A stretch of 64,000 nucleotides of DNA, from contig JAPPHZ010000031.1 of the NCBI GenBank assembly GCA_028820935.1, positions 62,001 through 126,000 on the forward strand. Direction: 5' to 3'. Shown in pieces: positions 1-9,227 of the stretch. The DNA comes from a bacterium (GTDB lineage Bacteria > Actinomycetota > Acidimicrobiia > Spongiisociales > Spongiisociaceae). Made by a program: the position numbers and the translations under genes. Under the pieces are notes generated by a model. It made no database searches and had not been told where the DNA came from. It saw only the letters and a list, made by a program, of their open reading frames with translations. Position 1 is the stretch's first letter, and the number at the start of each line of letters is the position of its first letter.

Positions 1-1414
1 TCACCAGCACGTGCCCCGCCTCGTCCACCGTGACCTTCACCCCCTCGAACGGACCGAGACCGCTCTTCTCCACGAAAAACCCCATGCCGAGGCCCACCGA
101 CTCGCCATCCGACCGTCTCCGGGCGAGGTCGGCCGTCAACCGCTCGTAGTCCAGGTACTCGAGTGTCCGATCCAGGAGACCCGGGTAGTCACCGGAGTCG
201 TAGGTCAACTCGGTGCCGAGCGCGGTGATCCCCCGCTTGAAGGGCATGCGCTCCGGCAGGACCAGGTTGCGGCGGCGAACCTCGGCCGGGTCGAGACCGA
301 GCCGGTGGGCTATGACGTCGATCAGACGCTCACGGACGAAGGTGCTCTCGTACCGGCCGGGGGCCCGGTAGGTACCGCACGGGGTCTTGTTGCTGAGCAT
401 CACATGGCCACGGCTCCGGTATGCGGGCCAGGCGTACGGCCCCGGGAGCATGGAGGTGGTGAGCTCGGTGACCGTCACCTGATGGGTCCGCAGGTAGGCC
501 CCCTGGTCCACCCAGAACTCGTCGACAACACCCCTGATCCAGCCGTCGGGTTCCACCGCCGCCCTTATCCGGTGGACCTGATCGCGGGAGTGGTTGGCGG
601 CCAGCATGTGCTCCCGGCGATCCTCCACCCAGCGGATGGGGCGCCCCAGGCGGAGGGCGGCCAGGCACACCAGCACGTCCTCCGGATAGAGCTCTCCCCT
701 GATCCCGAACCCTCCTCCCACGTGACCCTCCCGGAGCACGACGGCGGCGAGCGGGAGCCCGAGCATGGAGGCTATGGCCGCCCGGTTGTGGTGGGGTACC
801 TTGGCGGCGCCGAACATCTCCAGCACCGATCTCATCGCGTCGTAGTGAGCCAGCGCTCCCCTGGTCTCCATGGGCACCCCGGAATGCCTCCCCACCGCCA
901 ACTCCATCTCCACGACGACCTGAGCGTCCCCGAACGCCCCCTCGAGATCGCCGTAGGCCTTCTCCACCACCGTCGTCTCGACAGCCCCCGACCCCGCCGC
1001 CACCGGATCCACCACCGGATCGAGTTCCTCAATCTGGGCGAAGACCAGCTCGGCGGCGTCCTCGGCCAGGTAGGGGTCTTCGGCCAGCACGATCCCGACC
1101 GGCTCCCCCACGTAGCGAACGTGGTCGCCGGCGAGGATGGGTTGGCGGAACCGCTCCAAACCCTCCACCCAGGGCATACGGAAGTCGATCGGAGTTACGT
1201 CCCGAACGTCGTCGCCGGTCCAGACCGCCTCCACTCCGTCCATGGCGAGCGCCTCCGAGGTGTCGATCCCCAGCAACCGGCCGCGTGCCACCGGGGAACG
1301 CACCACCCTCATGTGCAGCTGGTCGGGAAGGGACAGGTCGGCGGCGAACCGGGCCTTTCCTGTCAGTAGTGGTCGGTCCTCGATCCGCTTGACCGAGCTA
1401 CCGACATAGCTCAT
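1..1414 (-). CDS. Molybdopterin-binding large subunit of a xanthine/CO-dehydrogenase-type hydroxylase (3' end cut by window)
   Basis: Leftward reading from ATG at 1414, which overlaps the stop of the 2Fe-2S subunit (ATGA). About 471 codons are present and the gene runs off the left edge, so the C-terminal half with the catalytic Glu is not visible. The start (MSYVGSSVKRIEDRPLLTG) is the typical N-terminus of CoxL/XdhA-like subunits. A GGGFGIRGELYPED molybdopterin-contact segment lies near residue 233 and a TYRAPGRYE active-site loop near 350. The loop lacks the AYXCSFR signature of form I CO dehydrogenase, so a CO substrate is not supported. It is much closer in sequence to the divergent copy at 5112-7457 than to its operon neighbour. 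The substrate is unknown, probably an N-heterocycle or aldehyde (inference). Confidence 0.88.
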   Translation of the reverse strand, partial: MSYVGSSVKRIEDRPLLTGKARFAADLSLPDQLHMRVVRSPVARGRLLGIDTSEALAMDGVEAVWTGDDVRDVTPIDFRMPWVEGLERFRQPILAGDHVRYVGEPVGIVLAEDPYLAEDAAELVFAQIEELDPVVDPVAAGSGAVETTVVEKAYGDLEGAFGDAQVVVEMELAVGRHSGVPMETRGALAHYDAMRSVLEMFGAAKVPHHNRAAIASMLGLPLAAVVLREGHVGGGFGIRGELYPEDVLVCLAALRLGRPIRWVEDRREHMLAANHSRDQVHRIRAAVEPDGWIRGVVDEFWVDQGAYLRTHQVTVTELTTSMLPGPYAWPAYRSRGHVMLSNKTPCGTYRAPGRYESTFVRERLIDVIAHRLGLDPAEVRRRNLVLPERMPFKRGITALGTELTYDSGDYPGLLDRTLEYLDYERLTADLARRRSDGESVGLGMGFFVEKSGLGPFEGVKVTVDEAGHVLV

Positions 1415-1893
1415 CCCCGCATGACCTCGGCGGCCTGGCGCACCGACTTCAGTATGTTCTGGTACCCGGTGCAGCGGCACAGGTTGGAGGACAGCACGGC
1501 CCGCAGCTCGTCCTCGTCGGGATCGGGATGCTGTTCCAGGTACCCGGCCGCCAGCATCAGGAAGCCCGGAGTGCAGAAGCCGCACTGGAGCCCGTGGTTG
1601 TCCCAGAAGGCCTGCTGGATCGGATGGAGCCGGTCGCCGTCGGCCAGGTCCTCCACAGTGCGGAGGTCCATGCCCTCGCACTGGACGGCGAACATCAGGC
1701 AGGACCGGACCGGTTGGCCGTCGGCCAGGATCGTGCAGGCGCCGCACACGCCGTGCTCGCACCCCAGGTGGGTTCCAGTGAGGCCACAATCGTCCCGCAG
1801 GGTGTCTGCCAGGGTGCGCCGGGGCTCCACCCGGACCCGGTAGGACCGGCCGTTGACCGCGAGGGTGACTTCGACCTTGGTTCGCTCGCTCAT
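1411..1893 (-). CDS. 2Fe-2S small subunit of the molybdenum hydroxylase (CoxS/XdhC-type)
   Basis: 160 residues, the usual length for this family. It carries two iron-sulfur centres that pass electrons from the molybdenum site to FAD. The plant-type ferredoxin cluster is seen as CEHGVCGAC with a later Cys (about residues 44-65). The C-terminal [2Fe-2S]-binding helical domain is seen as CGFCTPG and CRCTGYQ (about 102-142). The start ATG at 1893 overlaps the stop of the upstream large subunit (ATGA) and its own stop overlaps the next large subunit, so translation is probably coupled across the operon. Together with the FAD and large subunits this makes a complete L-M-S enzyme. Confidence 0.93.
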   Translation of the reverse strand: MSERTKVEVTLAVNGRSYRVRVEPRRTLADTLRDDCGLTGTHLGCEHGVCGACTILADGQPVRSCLMFAVQCEGMDLRTVEDLADGDRLHPIQQAFWDNHGLQCGFCTPGFLMLAAGYLEQHPDPDEDELRAVLSSNLCRCTGYQNILKSVRQAAEVMRG

Positions 1894-4208
1894 GCGGGAA
1901 TCCTCTCGCTCTCGCTTACCAGCCTACGCAGCCGGGAGGGGGTTGCAGGCACCTCGGCGATCTCGACCCCGAGGGGCAACAGCGCATCGGCGACCGCGTT
2001 GATGACGGCGGCCGGGGCGCCGATCGTGCCCCCCTCTCCCAGGCCCTTGGCGCCGGTGATGGTGGCTTCGGAGATGGTCTCGAGGTGGTGGACCTCGATA
2101 GTGGGAACCTCGGCCAGGGTGGGAGGCAAGAAGTCCATGAGCGAGGTGGTGAGGATGTTGCCCTCCCCGTCGTAGCGGATCTCCTCGTACAGCGCGCCGG
2201 CGATCCCCTGGGTGACCCCACCGTGGAGTTGCCCGTCCACGATCATCGGGTTGATGAGGCGCCCCGCGTCCTCCACCACCACGAACCGGTCCACGCGCAC
2301 CCCACCCGTCTCCGGATCCACCTCCACAGTGGCCACATGGCAGGCATTGGAGAAGGTCCCGGCCGGATCGTAGGTGGCCGTCGCCGTGAGGCCAGGGGCC
2401 ATTCCGGCGGCCAGGCGGTGGCTGGAGTGGTAGGCGAGGCGGGCCAGCTCCGCCACCTCGATCCCGGCGTCCGTACCCGCCACGGTCGCCCGGCCTGCCC
2501 GGATGATGATGTCCTCCGGCGCCGCCTCCAACTCCGCGGATGCGATGGCGGCCAGCTTGGCCGCCAGCCGGTCGGACGCCAGGCGGGCCGCTCCCCCGGC
2601 GATGACCAGGGACCGGCTGGCGAACGTACCCCAGCCGTACGGCGTGCGGTCGGTGTCGCCGTGAACGATCCGGACCCGAGCCGGCTCGACACCCAGTCGG
2701 TCCCCGATCAGCTGGGCGAGGGTGGTCTCCAAGCCCTGGCCGTGGGGTGAGGCCCCCACCCGGGCCTCCACGTTGCCGGACGGGTCCATGGCCAGGTCCA
2801 CGGTCTCGTATCCGGGCGTCACGTCCATGCTCCGGGCGGCGAAGGCCGAGGTCCCGTAGCCGGTGCGCTCGGAGAACACGGAGAAACCGACCCCTAGATA
2901 GCGGCCCTCGGACCGGGCTGCCGCCTGGCGGCCGCGGAAGTCCTCCAGGCCGATCTCCTCGACTGCCCGGTCCAGGGACTCCACGTAGGAGCCCTCGTCG
3001 TAGACCAGGCCGGTGGCCGAGGCGTAGGGGAACTCCGTTATCAGGTTGCGGCGCCTGATCTCGGCCGGGTCGATGCCGAAGCGGACAGCCGCCAGATCCA
3101 TGAGGCGCTCCATGGCCAGGGTGATCACGGGTCTCGACACCCCACGGTAGGGCGCCATCGGGCAGGTGTTGGTGGTGACGCCCCGGGACCGGACCCGGTA
3201 GGTACGGAAGTCGTAGGGCCCTGGGAACTCGGCCAGCGCCATCAGCGGCTCCACCCCGCAGGTGACCGGGTAGCAGGAGTAGGCGCCGATGTTGCACAGC
3301 AGGTCGGCATCCACCGCCAGCAGCCGGGCGTCCGCGTCGAAGGCGCCGCGTACCCGGTAGTGGTGGTCGCGGCTGTGGAAGGACGACATCAGATTCTCGC
3401 GCCGATCCTCCACCCACGACACCGTGGCCCGGAGCCGTCTCGCCACCCAGGCCGTCACCACGTCCTCCGGGGCCAGGCAGAACTTCTGCCCGAATGCTCC
3501 TCCCACATCCGGAACCACCACCCTGAGGTCGGACTCGGGCATGCCGAGCAGGTCGGCTAGGACGGTACGGACCACGTGAGGCGACTGGACGGAAGCGGTA
3601 AAGGTGGTCCGCCCCGAACGGGGGTCGTAGGCGGCAATCGAGCCTCGAGCCTCCAGAGGGAGGGCGTTCTGGCGCCGGGACCGCAGATCGAAGTCCACCA
3701 CTACCGCCGCGCCGGAGAAGACCTCGTCCACCCGCTCGGTCTCGAAGCGGGCGTCTACCACCACGTTGTCCTCCACGTGGTCGTGAACGGCCGGAGCGCC
3801 GGGGCGGAGGGCTTCGGGGGCGTTGATCACGCAATCCTCGGACTCGATGTCCACGAAGACCTTCTCGGCGGAATCCTCCGCCTCCTCGGGCGTGGCCGCC
3901 ACCACTACCGCGACGGGCTCACCCACGAATCGGACCTTGCCGGAAGCCAGCACCGGCTGCTCGATGGGGTGGAAGTCCGGCCGGTGGAGCAACGGCCGGA
4001 TGGGACGCACCTCCCTCAGGTCCTCGGCGGTGAAGGCGGTGATCCCTTTAGGCGCCTCGATGGAAACGATCCGGCCGTGGGCGACCGGGCTACGGACGAA
4101 CCTCAGGAAGGAGGCATCCCGGGTGAGGTCGGCCACGAACCGGCCGTCGCCGGTGAGTAGGGGTGGGTCCTCGAAGCGCGGGAGTGGCTGCCCGATCCAC
4201 GGGATCAC
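1890..4208 (-). CDS. Molybdopterin-binding large subunit of a xanthine/CO-dehydrogenase-type hydroxylase
   Basis: 772 residues, full length. The N-terminal a/b hammerhead domain opens with IPWIGQPLPRFEDPPLLTGD. Molybdopterin contacts include GGAFGQKF near residue 235. The active-site loop reads PYRGVSRP near 354, again not the CO-dehydrogenase AYXCSFR. The conserved catalytic Glu lies in KGLGEGGTIG near 724. The start is GTG at 4208, overlapping the stop of the FAD subunit (GTGA). With the FAD gene upstream and the 2Fe-2S gene downstream it forms the core operon. This copy differs clearly from the other two large subunits here, especially in the loop, so it probably has its own substrate. Confidence 0.92.
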   Translation of the reverse strand: MIPWIGQPLPRFEDPPLLTGDGRFVADLTRDASFLRFVRSPVAHGRIVSIEAPKGITAFTAEDLREVRPIRPLLHRPDFHPIEQPVLASGKVRFVGEPVAVVVAATPEEAEDSAEKVFVDIESEDCVINAPEALRPGAPAVHDHVEDNVVVDARFETERVDEVFSGAAVVVDFDLRSRRQNALPLEARGSIAAYDPRSGRTTFTASVQSPHVVRTVLADLLGMPESDLRVVVPDVGGAFGQKFCLAPEDVVTAWVARRLRATVSWVEDRRENLMSSFHSRDHHYRVRGAFDADARLLAVDADLLCNIGAYSCYPVTCGVEPLMALAEFPGPYDFRTYRVRSRGVTTNTCPMAPYRGVSRPVITLAMERLMDLAAVRFGIDPAEIRRRNLITEFPYASATGLVYDEGSYVESLDRAVEEIGLEDFRGRQAAARSEGRYLGVGFSVFSERTGYGTSAFAARSMDVTPGYETVDLAMDPSGNVEARVGASPHGQGLETTLAQLIGDRLGVEPARVRIVHGDTDRTPYGWGTFASRSLVIAGGAARLASDRLAAKLAAIASAELEAAPEDIIIRAGRATVAGTDAGIEVAELARLAYHSSHRLAAGMAPGLTATATYDPAGTFSNACHVATVEVDPETGGVRVDRFVVVEDAGRLINPMIVDGQLHGGVTQGIAGALYEEIRYDGEGNILTTSLMDFLPPTLAEVPTIEVHHLETISEATITGAKGLGEGGTIGAPAAVINAVADALLPLGVEIAEVPATPSRLRRLVSESERIPA

Positions 4209-5062
4209 GCGGCGATCGCCTGCTCAAGGGCTCGTCGGGTCAGGGCGCGCACCAGGTCCCGCCGGTAGCCGGCGGACCCGTGGATGTCGCCGACGGCGTC
4301 GATCTCGAGAGCGGCGATCTCGGCGGCGGCGCGGAATGACTCCTCGGTGGCGGGTTGGCCCTCCAGCGCCTGCTCCGCCTCGCCGGCTCGGAGTGGGCGA
4401 TCGCTCACCCCACCGAGCGCGATGCGGGCGTTCCCGACCCGCCCGTCATCGGACTCGAACGCGACCGCGGCCATGGCCAGGGCGAAGTCACCCGCTCGGC
4501 GGCTGAACTGCTGGAACCCGATCCGGGTGCGCGGCGAGAGCCTGGGCAGGCGAGCCTCCACCAGGAGCTCCTCGGGTTCGAGAGCAGTGGTGAATACCGT
4601 CTGGAAGAAGCCGGCGGCAGGGATGTCGCGGCCACCGGACGGACTCCTGGTTGACAGTTCGGCATCGAGCAGCAGGGCGATCACGCACCACTCGGCGGCG
4701 GGGTCGGCATGGGCCAGGCTGCCCCCGAACGTGCCCCTGATCCTGATCGGCAGGTGGCCGACGTGGTGAGCGGCCATGGTCAGGAGGCGGCCGGTGGGGC
4801 CTTCCGTGACCGGTCGCTCGAAGGTCACGTGGCGGACCATCGCTCCGATCCGGAGGGTGTCGCCGTCCTCCTCGAGATAGTCGAGTTCGTGCAGCGGGTT
4901 GATGTCGACCAGGACCGCAGGGCGGGCCAGGCGGAAGTTCATGGCCGGCACCAGGCTCTGGCCGCCTGCCAGGATCTTGGCCTCGTAGCCGTACTCGCCG
5001 AGGTGGGCTACCGCCTCGACCACGGATCGGGCCTGGTGGTAGTCGAACGGAGCAGGCTTCAT
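4205..5062 (-). CDS. FAD-binding medium subunit of the molybdenum hydroxylase (CoxM-type)
   Basis: 285 residues from ATG at 5062 (MKPAPFDYHQA). This start matches the family N-terminus better than an upstream in-frame ATG at 5092. The subunit takes electrons from the 2Fe-2S centres and passes them to an acceptor through FAD. FAD-binding signatures are AGGQSLVPAMNFRL near residue 35-50 and TFGGSLAHADPAAE near 110. The C-terminal CO_deh_flav_C region is also present. It is the first gene of the leftward operon and is divergent from the large subunit at 5112 across about 50 bp, which must hold both promoters. Confidence 0.92.
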   Translation of the reverse strand: MKPAPFDYHQARSVVEAVAHLGEYGYEAKILAGGQSLVPAMNFRLARPAVLVDINPLHELDYLEEDGDTLRIGAMVRHVTFERPVTEGPTGRLLTMAAHHVGHLPIRIRGTFGGSLAHADPAAEWCVIALLLDAELSTRSPSGGRDIPAAGFFQTVFTTALEPEELLVEARLPRLSPRTRIGFQQFSRRAGDFALAMAAVAFESDDGRVGNARIALGGVSDRPLRAGEAEQALEGQPATEESFRAAAEIAALEIDAVGDIHGSAGYRRDLVRALTRRALEQAIAA

Positions 5063-5111
5063 GAGGGCCGGAGTGTAGTATCCGGGCGCCAACCCGAGGC
5101 CTTACCGACCC

Positions 5112-7457
5112 ATGACCCCACAGCAGCGGCCGGCGCCTGTCGGTGGTATCGGAAGCTCCATCCGGCGCCATGAGGACCCTCCGCTGCTGGCCGGCAGGGC
5201 CCGCTACGTAGCCGATGTCCGGCTTCCGGGCATGCTCACGATGGTGGTGGTCAGGGCGCCCGTCGCCCACGGCACGATACGGAGCATCGACTGCCTCGAA
5301 GCCCGCCGGCTGCCGGGAGTGGAGGCGGTATTCACCGCGGAAGAAGTGAACGAGTCGCTCGGAGGCATACCCAGCATCCCGCCCCGGGTCTCGTTCGACG
5401 ACACCGTGATCCCCTACCTCCAGCCGATCATCGCCCACGACCGCGTGCGCTTCGTCGGCGAGCCGATGGCGGTGGTGGTGGCCGGTGATCGGTACGTGGC
5501 GGAGGACGCCGCCGATCTGGTTTTCGCCGACATCGACACCTGCCCACCGATGTTGGACGCAGGCGCCGAGGACCGGCCAGGCCGGCGCCTGTTCGAGCCG
5601 GAGAACCTGGTGACCACCCTCGAAGCCCGCTTCGGCGACGCAGGACGGGCGTTCGCGGAGGCGGAGGTGGTGGTCGAAGCCGAGCTTGCCACCGGCCGCC
5701 ACAGCGGAGTGCCGATGGAGACGCGGGGCATAGTGGTCGAGTTCGACCCGTCCGGCGAACGGCTCACCGTCCATGGCGCGACCAAGGTGCCGCACTGGAA
5801 CCTGGCCACCACCACCGCTCTCCTGGGCATGCCTCCCGGCCGTCTACGCATGCGCGAGACGGCGGTGGGGGGAGGCTTCGGAGTGCGCGGCGAGTTGTAT
5901 CCGGAGGATGTGCTGGCGGTATGGGCGGCCGACCGGCTGGGCCGATCCGTGGCTTGGATCGAGGACCGCAGGGAACACCTCCTAACGGCAAACCACTCCC
6001 GCGAGCAGTTCCATCGGGCGCGCATCGCGGGTGACCGGGAGGGCCGGATCTCCGCCATCGCATCGGACTTCGACATGGATATGGGCGCCTACGCCCGCAC
6101 CCACAGCATCCGGGTGGCCGACCTGACCCTGTCGATGATCCCCGGTCCTTACGACCTGGAGGCGTACCGGGGAACGGCCCGGTGCGTGGTCACGAACAAG
6201 ACCCCCACCGGCACCTACCGGGCTCCCGGCAGGTTCGAATCCAGCTTCGTGCGGGAGCGGCTCATCGACCTGTACGCCGCCGAGATCGGCATGGACCCGG
6301 TCGAGGTGCGGCGCCGCAACCTGATCAAACCCGATCGGATCCCCTATTCCCGCCCGCTTTCGTCAACCGGCGAGCCGATGCTTTTCAGCGACGGCGACTT
6401 CCCGAGCATCCTCGACCGGCTGGTCGGCTCGTTCGACTGGAAGGGGCTCGAGCAGCGCCGGGAGGCGGGCGAGCAGGTCGGGGTCGGTGTGGCGATGTTC
6501 ATGGAGAAGTCGGGCTTGGGTCCGTGGGAGACCGGCGCCGTCGAGGTCGATCCCGACGGTCTGGTCCGGGTCCGGTCGGGATGCTCCTCGGTCGGCCAGG
6601 GCATCCGCACTGTGCTGGCTCAGATCGTGGCCGATCGGCTCCAGCTCGATCACGCCCGGGTACGGGTGGAACTACTCGACACGGACCGGACGCCCTACGG
6701 GATCGGAAGCTACGCCAGCCGGTCGACGGTCACCGCCGGGAGCGCCCTGGTGCAGGCCGCCGACGAAGTGGTGCGGATCACCAAGCAGGTTGCGGCCGTG
6801 GACTTCGAGGTGGACGCAAGCGACCTGGACTACCGGAACGGCTCCGTCTTCGTATCCGGATCGCCCGAGTTCAGCCTGTCCATCTTCGAGGCCGCCGCCC
6901 GGCTCCATCCTGTGACGGCCCGCAAGTACGGAAGGTCCGAGCCCGGCCTGGCCGTGGACTCGGTGTTCGAGGCGGAGCGTGTGGTCTACCCGTGCGGCGC
7001 CAACCTGGCCGTGGTCCGGGTGGATGGGGAGACGGGCGAGGTGGCGGTCGAGCAGTTGATCCTGTACTACGACATCGGGAGGGCGATCAACCCGATGCTG
7101 GTGGCGGGACAGATGGAGGGAGGCGCTATCCAGGCGGTAGGGGGCACGCTGTACGAGCAGTTCGCCTACGACGGAGACGGCAACCCCTTGTGCGGATCGT
7201 TCATGGACTACCTGTTGCCCACCCTCGCCGAGACGCCGACCATGACCGCCCTCATCGGCGAGCAGGATCCGACCGCCACCAACCCTCTCGGTATCAAAGG
7301 AGCAGGCGAGGGAGGCGTCCCTGGAGTGGCCGCGGCCATCGCCACCGCGATAGAGCATGCCCTGGGCCGGCCCGGCCTCGCCAGCCGGCTACCCCTAACC
7401 CCCGAGAGAGTGCTCGCGCCCCAACCGTCGGACCACGGGCAGAGCGGCCACCGCTGA
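5112..7457 (+). CDS. Third molybdopterin-binding large subunit, divergent from the cox/xdh-like operon
   Basis: 781 residues, full length. The N-terminus has the SSIRRHEDPPLLAG motif, then VGGGFGVRGELYPED near residue 252, the active-site loop TGTYRAPGRFE near 366 and the catalytic Glu in IKGAGEGGVPG near 731. It has no FAD or 2Fe-2S partner of its own on this strand and must borrow those encoded by the opposite operon, if it makes an active enzyme. Motif by motif it is very like the partial copy at 1-1414, so these two probably arose by duplication. None of the three large subunits has the CO-specific loop. Confidence 0.92.
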   Translation: MTPQQRPAPVGGIGSSIRRHEDPPLLAGRARYVADVRLPGMLTMVVVRAPVAHGTIRSIDCLEARRLPGVEAVFTAEEVNESLGGIPSIPPRVSFDDTVIPYLQPIIAHDRVRFVGEPMAVVVAGDRYVAEDAADLVFADIDTCPPMLDAGAEDRPGRRLFEPENLVTTLEARFGDAGRAFAEAEVVVEAELATGRHSGVPMETRGIVVEFDPSGERLTVHGATKVPHWNLATTTALLGMPPGRLRMRETAVGGGFGVRGELYPEDVLAVWAADRLGRSVAWIEDRREHLLTANHSREQFHRARIAGDREGRISAIASDFDMDMGAYARTHSIRVADLTLSMIPGPYDLEAYRGTARCVVTNKTPTGTYRAPGRFESSFVRERLIDLYAAEIGMDPVEVRRRNLIKPDRIPYSRPLSSTGEPMLFSDGDFPSILDRLVGSFDWKGLEQRREAGEQVGVGVAMFMEKSGLGPWETGAVEVDPDGLVRVRSGCSSVGQGIRTVLAQIVADRLQLDHARVRVELLDTDRTPYGIGSYASRSTVTAGSALVQAADEVVRITKQVAAVDFEVDASDLDYRNGSVFVSGSPEFSLSIFEAAARLHPVTARKYGRSEPGLAVDSVFEAERVVYPCGANLAVVRVDGETGEVAVEQLILYYDIGRAINPMLVAGQMEGGAIQAVGGTLYEQFAYDGDGNPLCGSFMDYLLPTLAETPTMTALIGEQDPTATNPLGIKGAGEGGVPGVAAAIATAIEHALGRPGLASRLPLTPERVLAPQPSDHGQSGHR

Positions 7458-7489
7458 CCGCCACGACGCAACCGGCCGGATTCCCGCGC

Positions 7490-7909
7490 CTATTCCTTCC
7501 CGGCCGATCTCCAGAGACCGGCGCCCACGGTCCCGAGCACCAGCGGGTTGAGCACCGCAACCAGATACCAGGCGACGTTGTCGGCTTGGCTGAGGGACTC
7601 GCCATCGGCCAGGTTCAGCAACCTGAACCACAGGGCGAAGAACAATATGGCGAGGGCGAGCGCGCAGTAGAACCCGGCCTGAGCCGCGAGGTACCGGCCT
7701 GCGGCGGCGTCGCGGGCGCCCGTCTTGCGAGTCCACACCACAGCCACCGAGACAAGGATGCCCGCGGCGGTGAGATAGTTCAGGATCCGGTACACGTCGC
7801 CCGGAGGGAGCACGTCGGAATAGAACGTGTGGAAGACGACCTGAACGGTGTAGATGATCGCGTACCCGAACAGCGCTCCGCCTACGGGCTTCCTGAGTGC
7901 GTCGGGCAT
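7490..7909 (-). CDS. Small integral membrane protein of unknown function
   Basis: 139 residues from ATG at 7909 (MPDALRKPV). An upstream in-frame ATG at 8029 exists, but AAGGAGGGACGG lies directly before 7909, so the shorter form is chosen. Four hydrophobic segments are seen at about residues 10-30, 40-62, 78-100 and 112-133, with basic loops consistent with a four-helix membrane protein. I do not recognise the family. It starts 26 bp downstream of the glutamine-synthetase-like gene's stop on the same strand and may be the last gene of that operon, converging on the large subunit at 5112-7457. Confidence 0.72.
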   Translation of the reverse strand: MPDALRKPVGGALFGYAIIYTVQVVFHTFYSDVLPPGDVYRILNYLTAAGILVSVAVVWTRKTGARDAAAGRYLAAQAGFYCALALAILFFALWFRLLNLADGESLSQADNVAWYLVAVLNPLVLGTVGAGLWRSAGKE

Positions 7910-7934
7910 CCGTCCCTCCTTGGAGTCGCGGCGG

Positions 7935-9227
7935 TTATACAGCCCTGGTGTAGCGTTCCCGCTCCCAGTCGCTGACGCTCTCCTGCCAGGCGCGTAGCTC
8001 CCACGCCCGCGAGATGGCGAAGTAGTCACTGAACTCCGCGCCTATGGCCTCCTGCAAGGCCGTATCTGCCCGGAAGGCCCTCAGGGCACTTTCCAGCGAG
8101 TTGGGCAGGGGCGGCAGGTCCGCCCGCTCGGAGACATCCCGGGTTTCGGGGGCCGGGGGGGACGCACCGTCCCTGATCCCGATCATCGCCGAAGCCAGCA
8201 GGGCCGCCAGTGCCAGGTAGGGGTTGGCGTCAGCGCCGGGACGGCGGCACTCGAGCCGGGAACGGGCCAGGCGGTTGCCCCGGATGGCCCGCACCGAAGT
8301 GGAGCGGTTCTCGTAACCCCAGCTCACGTTCACCGGCGCGAAGTAGCCGGGAACCAGCCGCTTGTAGGAGTTCACCGTGGGGTTCACCAGGAGGGAGGCG
8401 GCCGGAAGATGGTCGAGGATGCCCCCAATGGCCGACATGCACGTCGCGGGAAACTCACCTTCCGCAGTGGGGGCGAAGGCGTTGTGCTCGCCTTGCCAGA
8501 ACGAGAGGTGGATGTGGCCGCTCGAACCCTCCTCGAGCGGCATGGTCTTGGCCAGGAAGCTGGCGGTGAGGCCCAGGGAGGCCGCCACCTCTTTGACGGC
8601 GAACTTGAGCAGGGCGGCGTCGTCGGCGGCCCGGAGCCCCCGCCGGGCGGATATGTTCAACTCGAGCAGGCCCGGACCGGCCTCGGTGTGGACCGCTTCG
8701 AGGTTCACGCCAAGACCCTCGAGGGCCGGGACCAGCACCTCGAGCAGCCGGTCGAAACGGCCGATCTCCCCGAGGCTGTAGCTGATGCCTGAAGAAAGCG
8801 GATCACCGGCGCTGTCGAAGATTCTCACCTCGTACTCGAAACCCGCCATCACCTCGTAGCCCATGTCCGCCAGGTCCGCCAACACATCCCGCAGCACCTC
8901 ACGTGAGGCCAACCGGCATCTCGACCCGTCCGGCCAGCTCGGATCGGCCAGGCATATCCCCCAGCCCGGCCTCCATGCCAGCGGCCGGAGGGTGTCGGGA
9001 TCCGGCTGCAGCAGGAGATCGGGCGCGCCGGTGTTGATCCCGTACTCCCGGTAGTCGGCGATCGGCATGTCGACCGGGTCCAGACCCAGCCACAGGTCGG
9101 TCATCACCGTGCCCTTGTCCACCGCCGACCGGAAGGCGCCGGGCCGGAAGGCCTTGCCCCGGACGGAGCCGTGGACATCCGGCATACCCAGGAGGACGAA
9201 GCCGTCGTCGGAAGGATTCCAGGTCAT
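7935..9227 (-). CDS. Glutamine-synthetase-family ligase (gamma-glutamylamide / glutamylpolyamine synthetase-like)
   Basis: 430 residues from ATG at 9227, with GGAGGAACGAC before it and an ATGA overlap with the upstream aminotransferase stop. Glutamine-synthetase metal and ATP motifs are present: GFEYEV, GPGLLELN, GSSGHIHLS, NSYKRLVPG, ENRSTSVR and ECRRPGADANPYLA. The family joins glutamate to ammonia or to a primary amine using ATP. The short PuuA-like form and its neighbours (two aminotransferases, an amidotransferase domain and an aldehyde dehydrogenase) point to amine or polyamine gamma-glutamylation rather than ammonia assimilation; this is inference. A second, different family member lies at 61291-62655. 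Confidence 0.88.
   Translation of the reverse strand: MTWNPSDDGFVLLGMPDVHGSVRGKAFRPGAFRSAVDKGTVMTDLWLGLDPVDMPIADYREYGINTGAPDLLLQPDPDTLRPLAWRPGWGICLADPSWPDGSRCRLASREVLRDVLADLADMGYEVMAGFEYEVRIFDSAGDPLSSGISYSLGEIGRFDRLLEVLVPALEGLGVNLEAVHTEAGPGLLELNISARRGLRAADDAALLKFAVKEVAASLGLTASFLAKTMPLEEGSSGHIHLSFWQGEHNAFAPTAEGEFPATCMSAIGGILDHLPAASLLVNPTVNSYKRLVPGYFAPVNVSWGYENRSTSVRAIRGNRLARSRLECRRPGADANPYLALAALLASAMIGIRDGASPPAPETRDVSERADLPPLPNSLESALRAFRADTALQEAIGAEFSDYFAISRAWELRAWQESVSDWERERYTRAV

Noticed and set aside
11-1369. Long rightward ORF opposite the partial molybdopterin subunit
   Set aside because: The opposite strand carries a clear CoxL-like protein with family motifs; the rightward product is His/Arg/Pro-rich and has no recognisable domain, as usual for antisense frames in GC-rich DNA.
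1-7457. Carbon monoxide dehydrogenase (form I) operon
   Set aside because: The subunit layout resembles coxMSL, but none of the large subunits has the AYXCSFR active-site loop, so CO oxidation is not supported.
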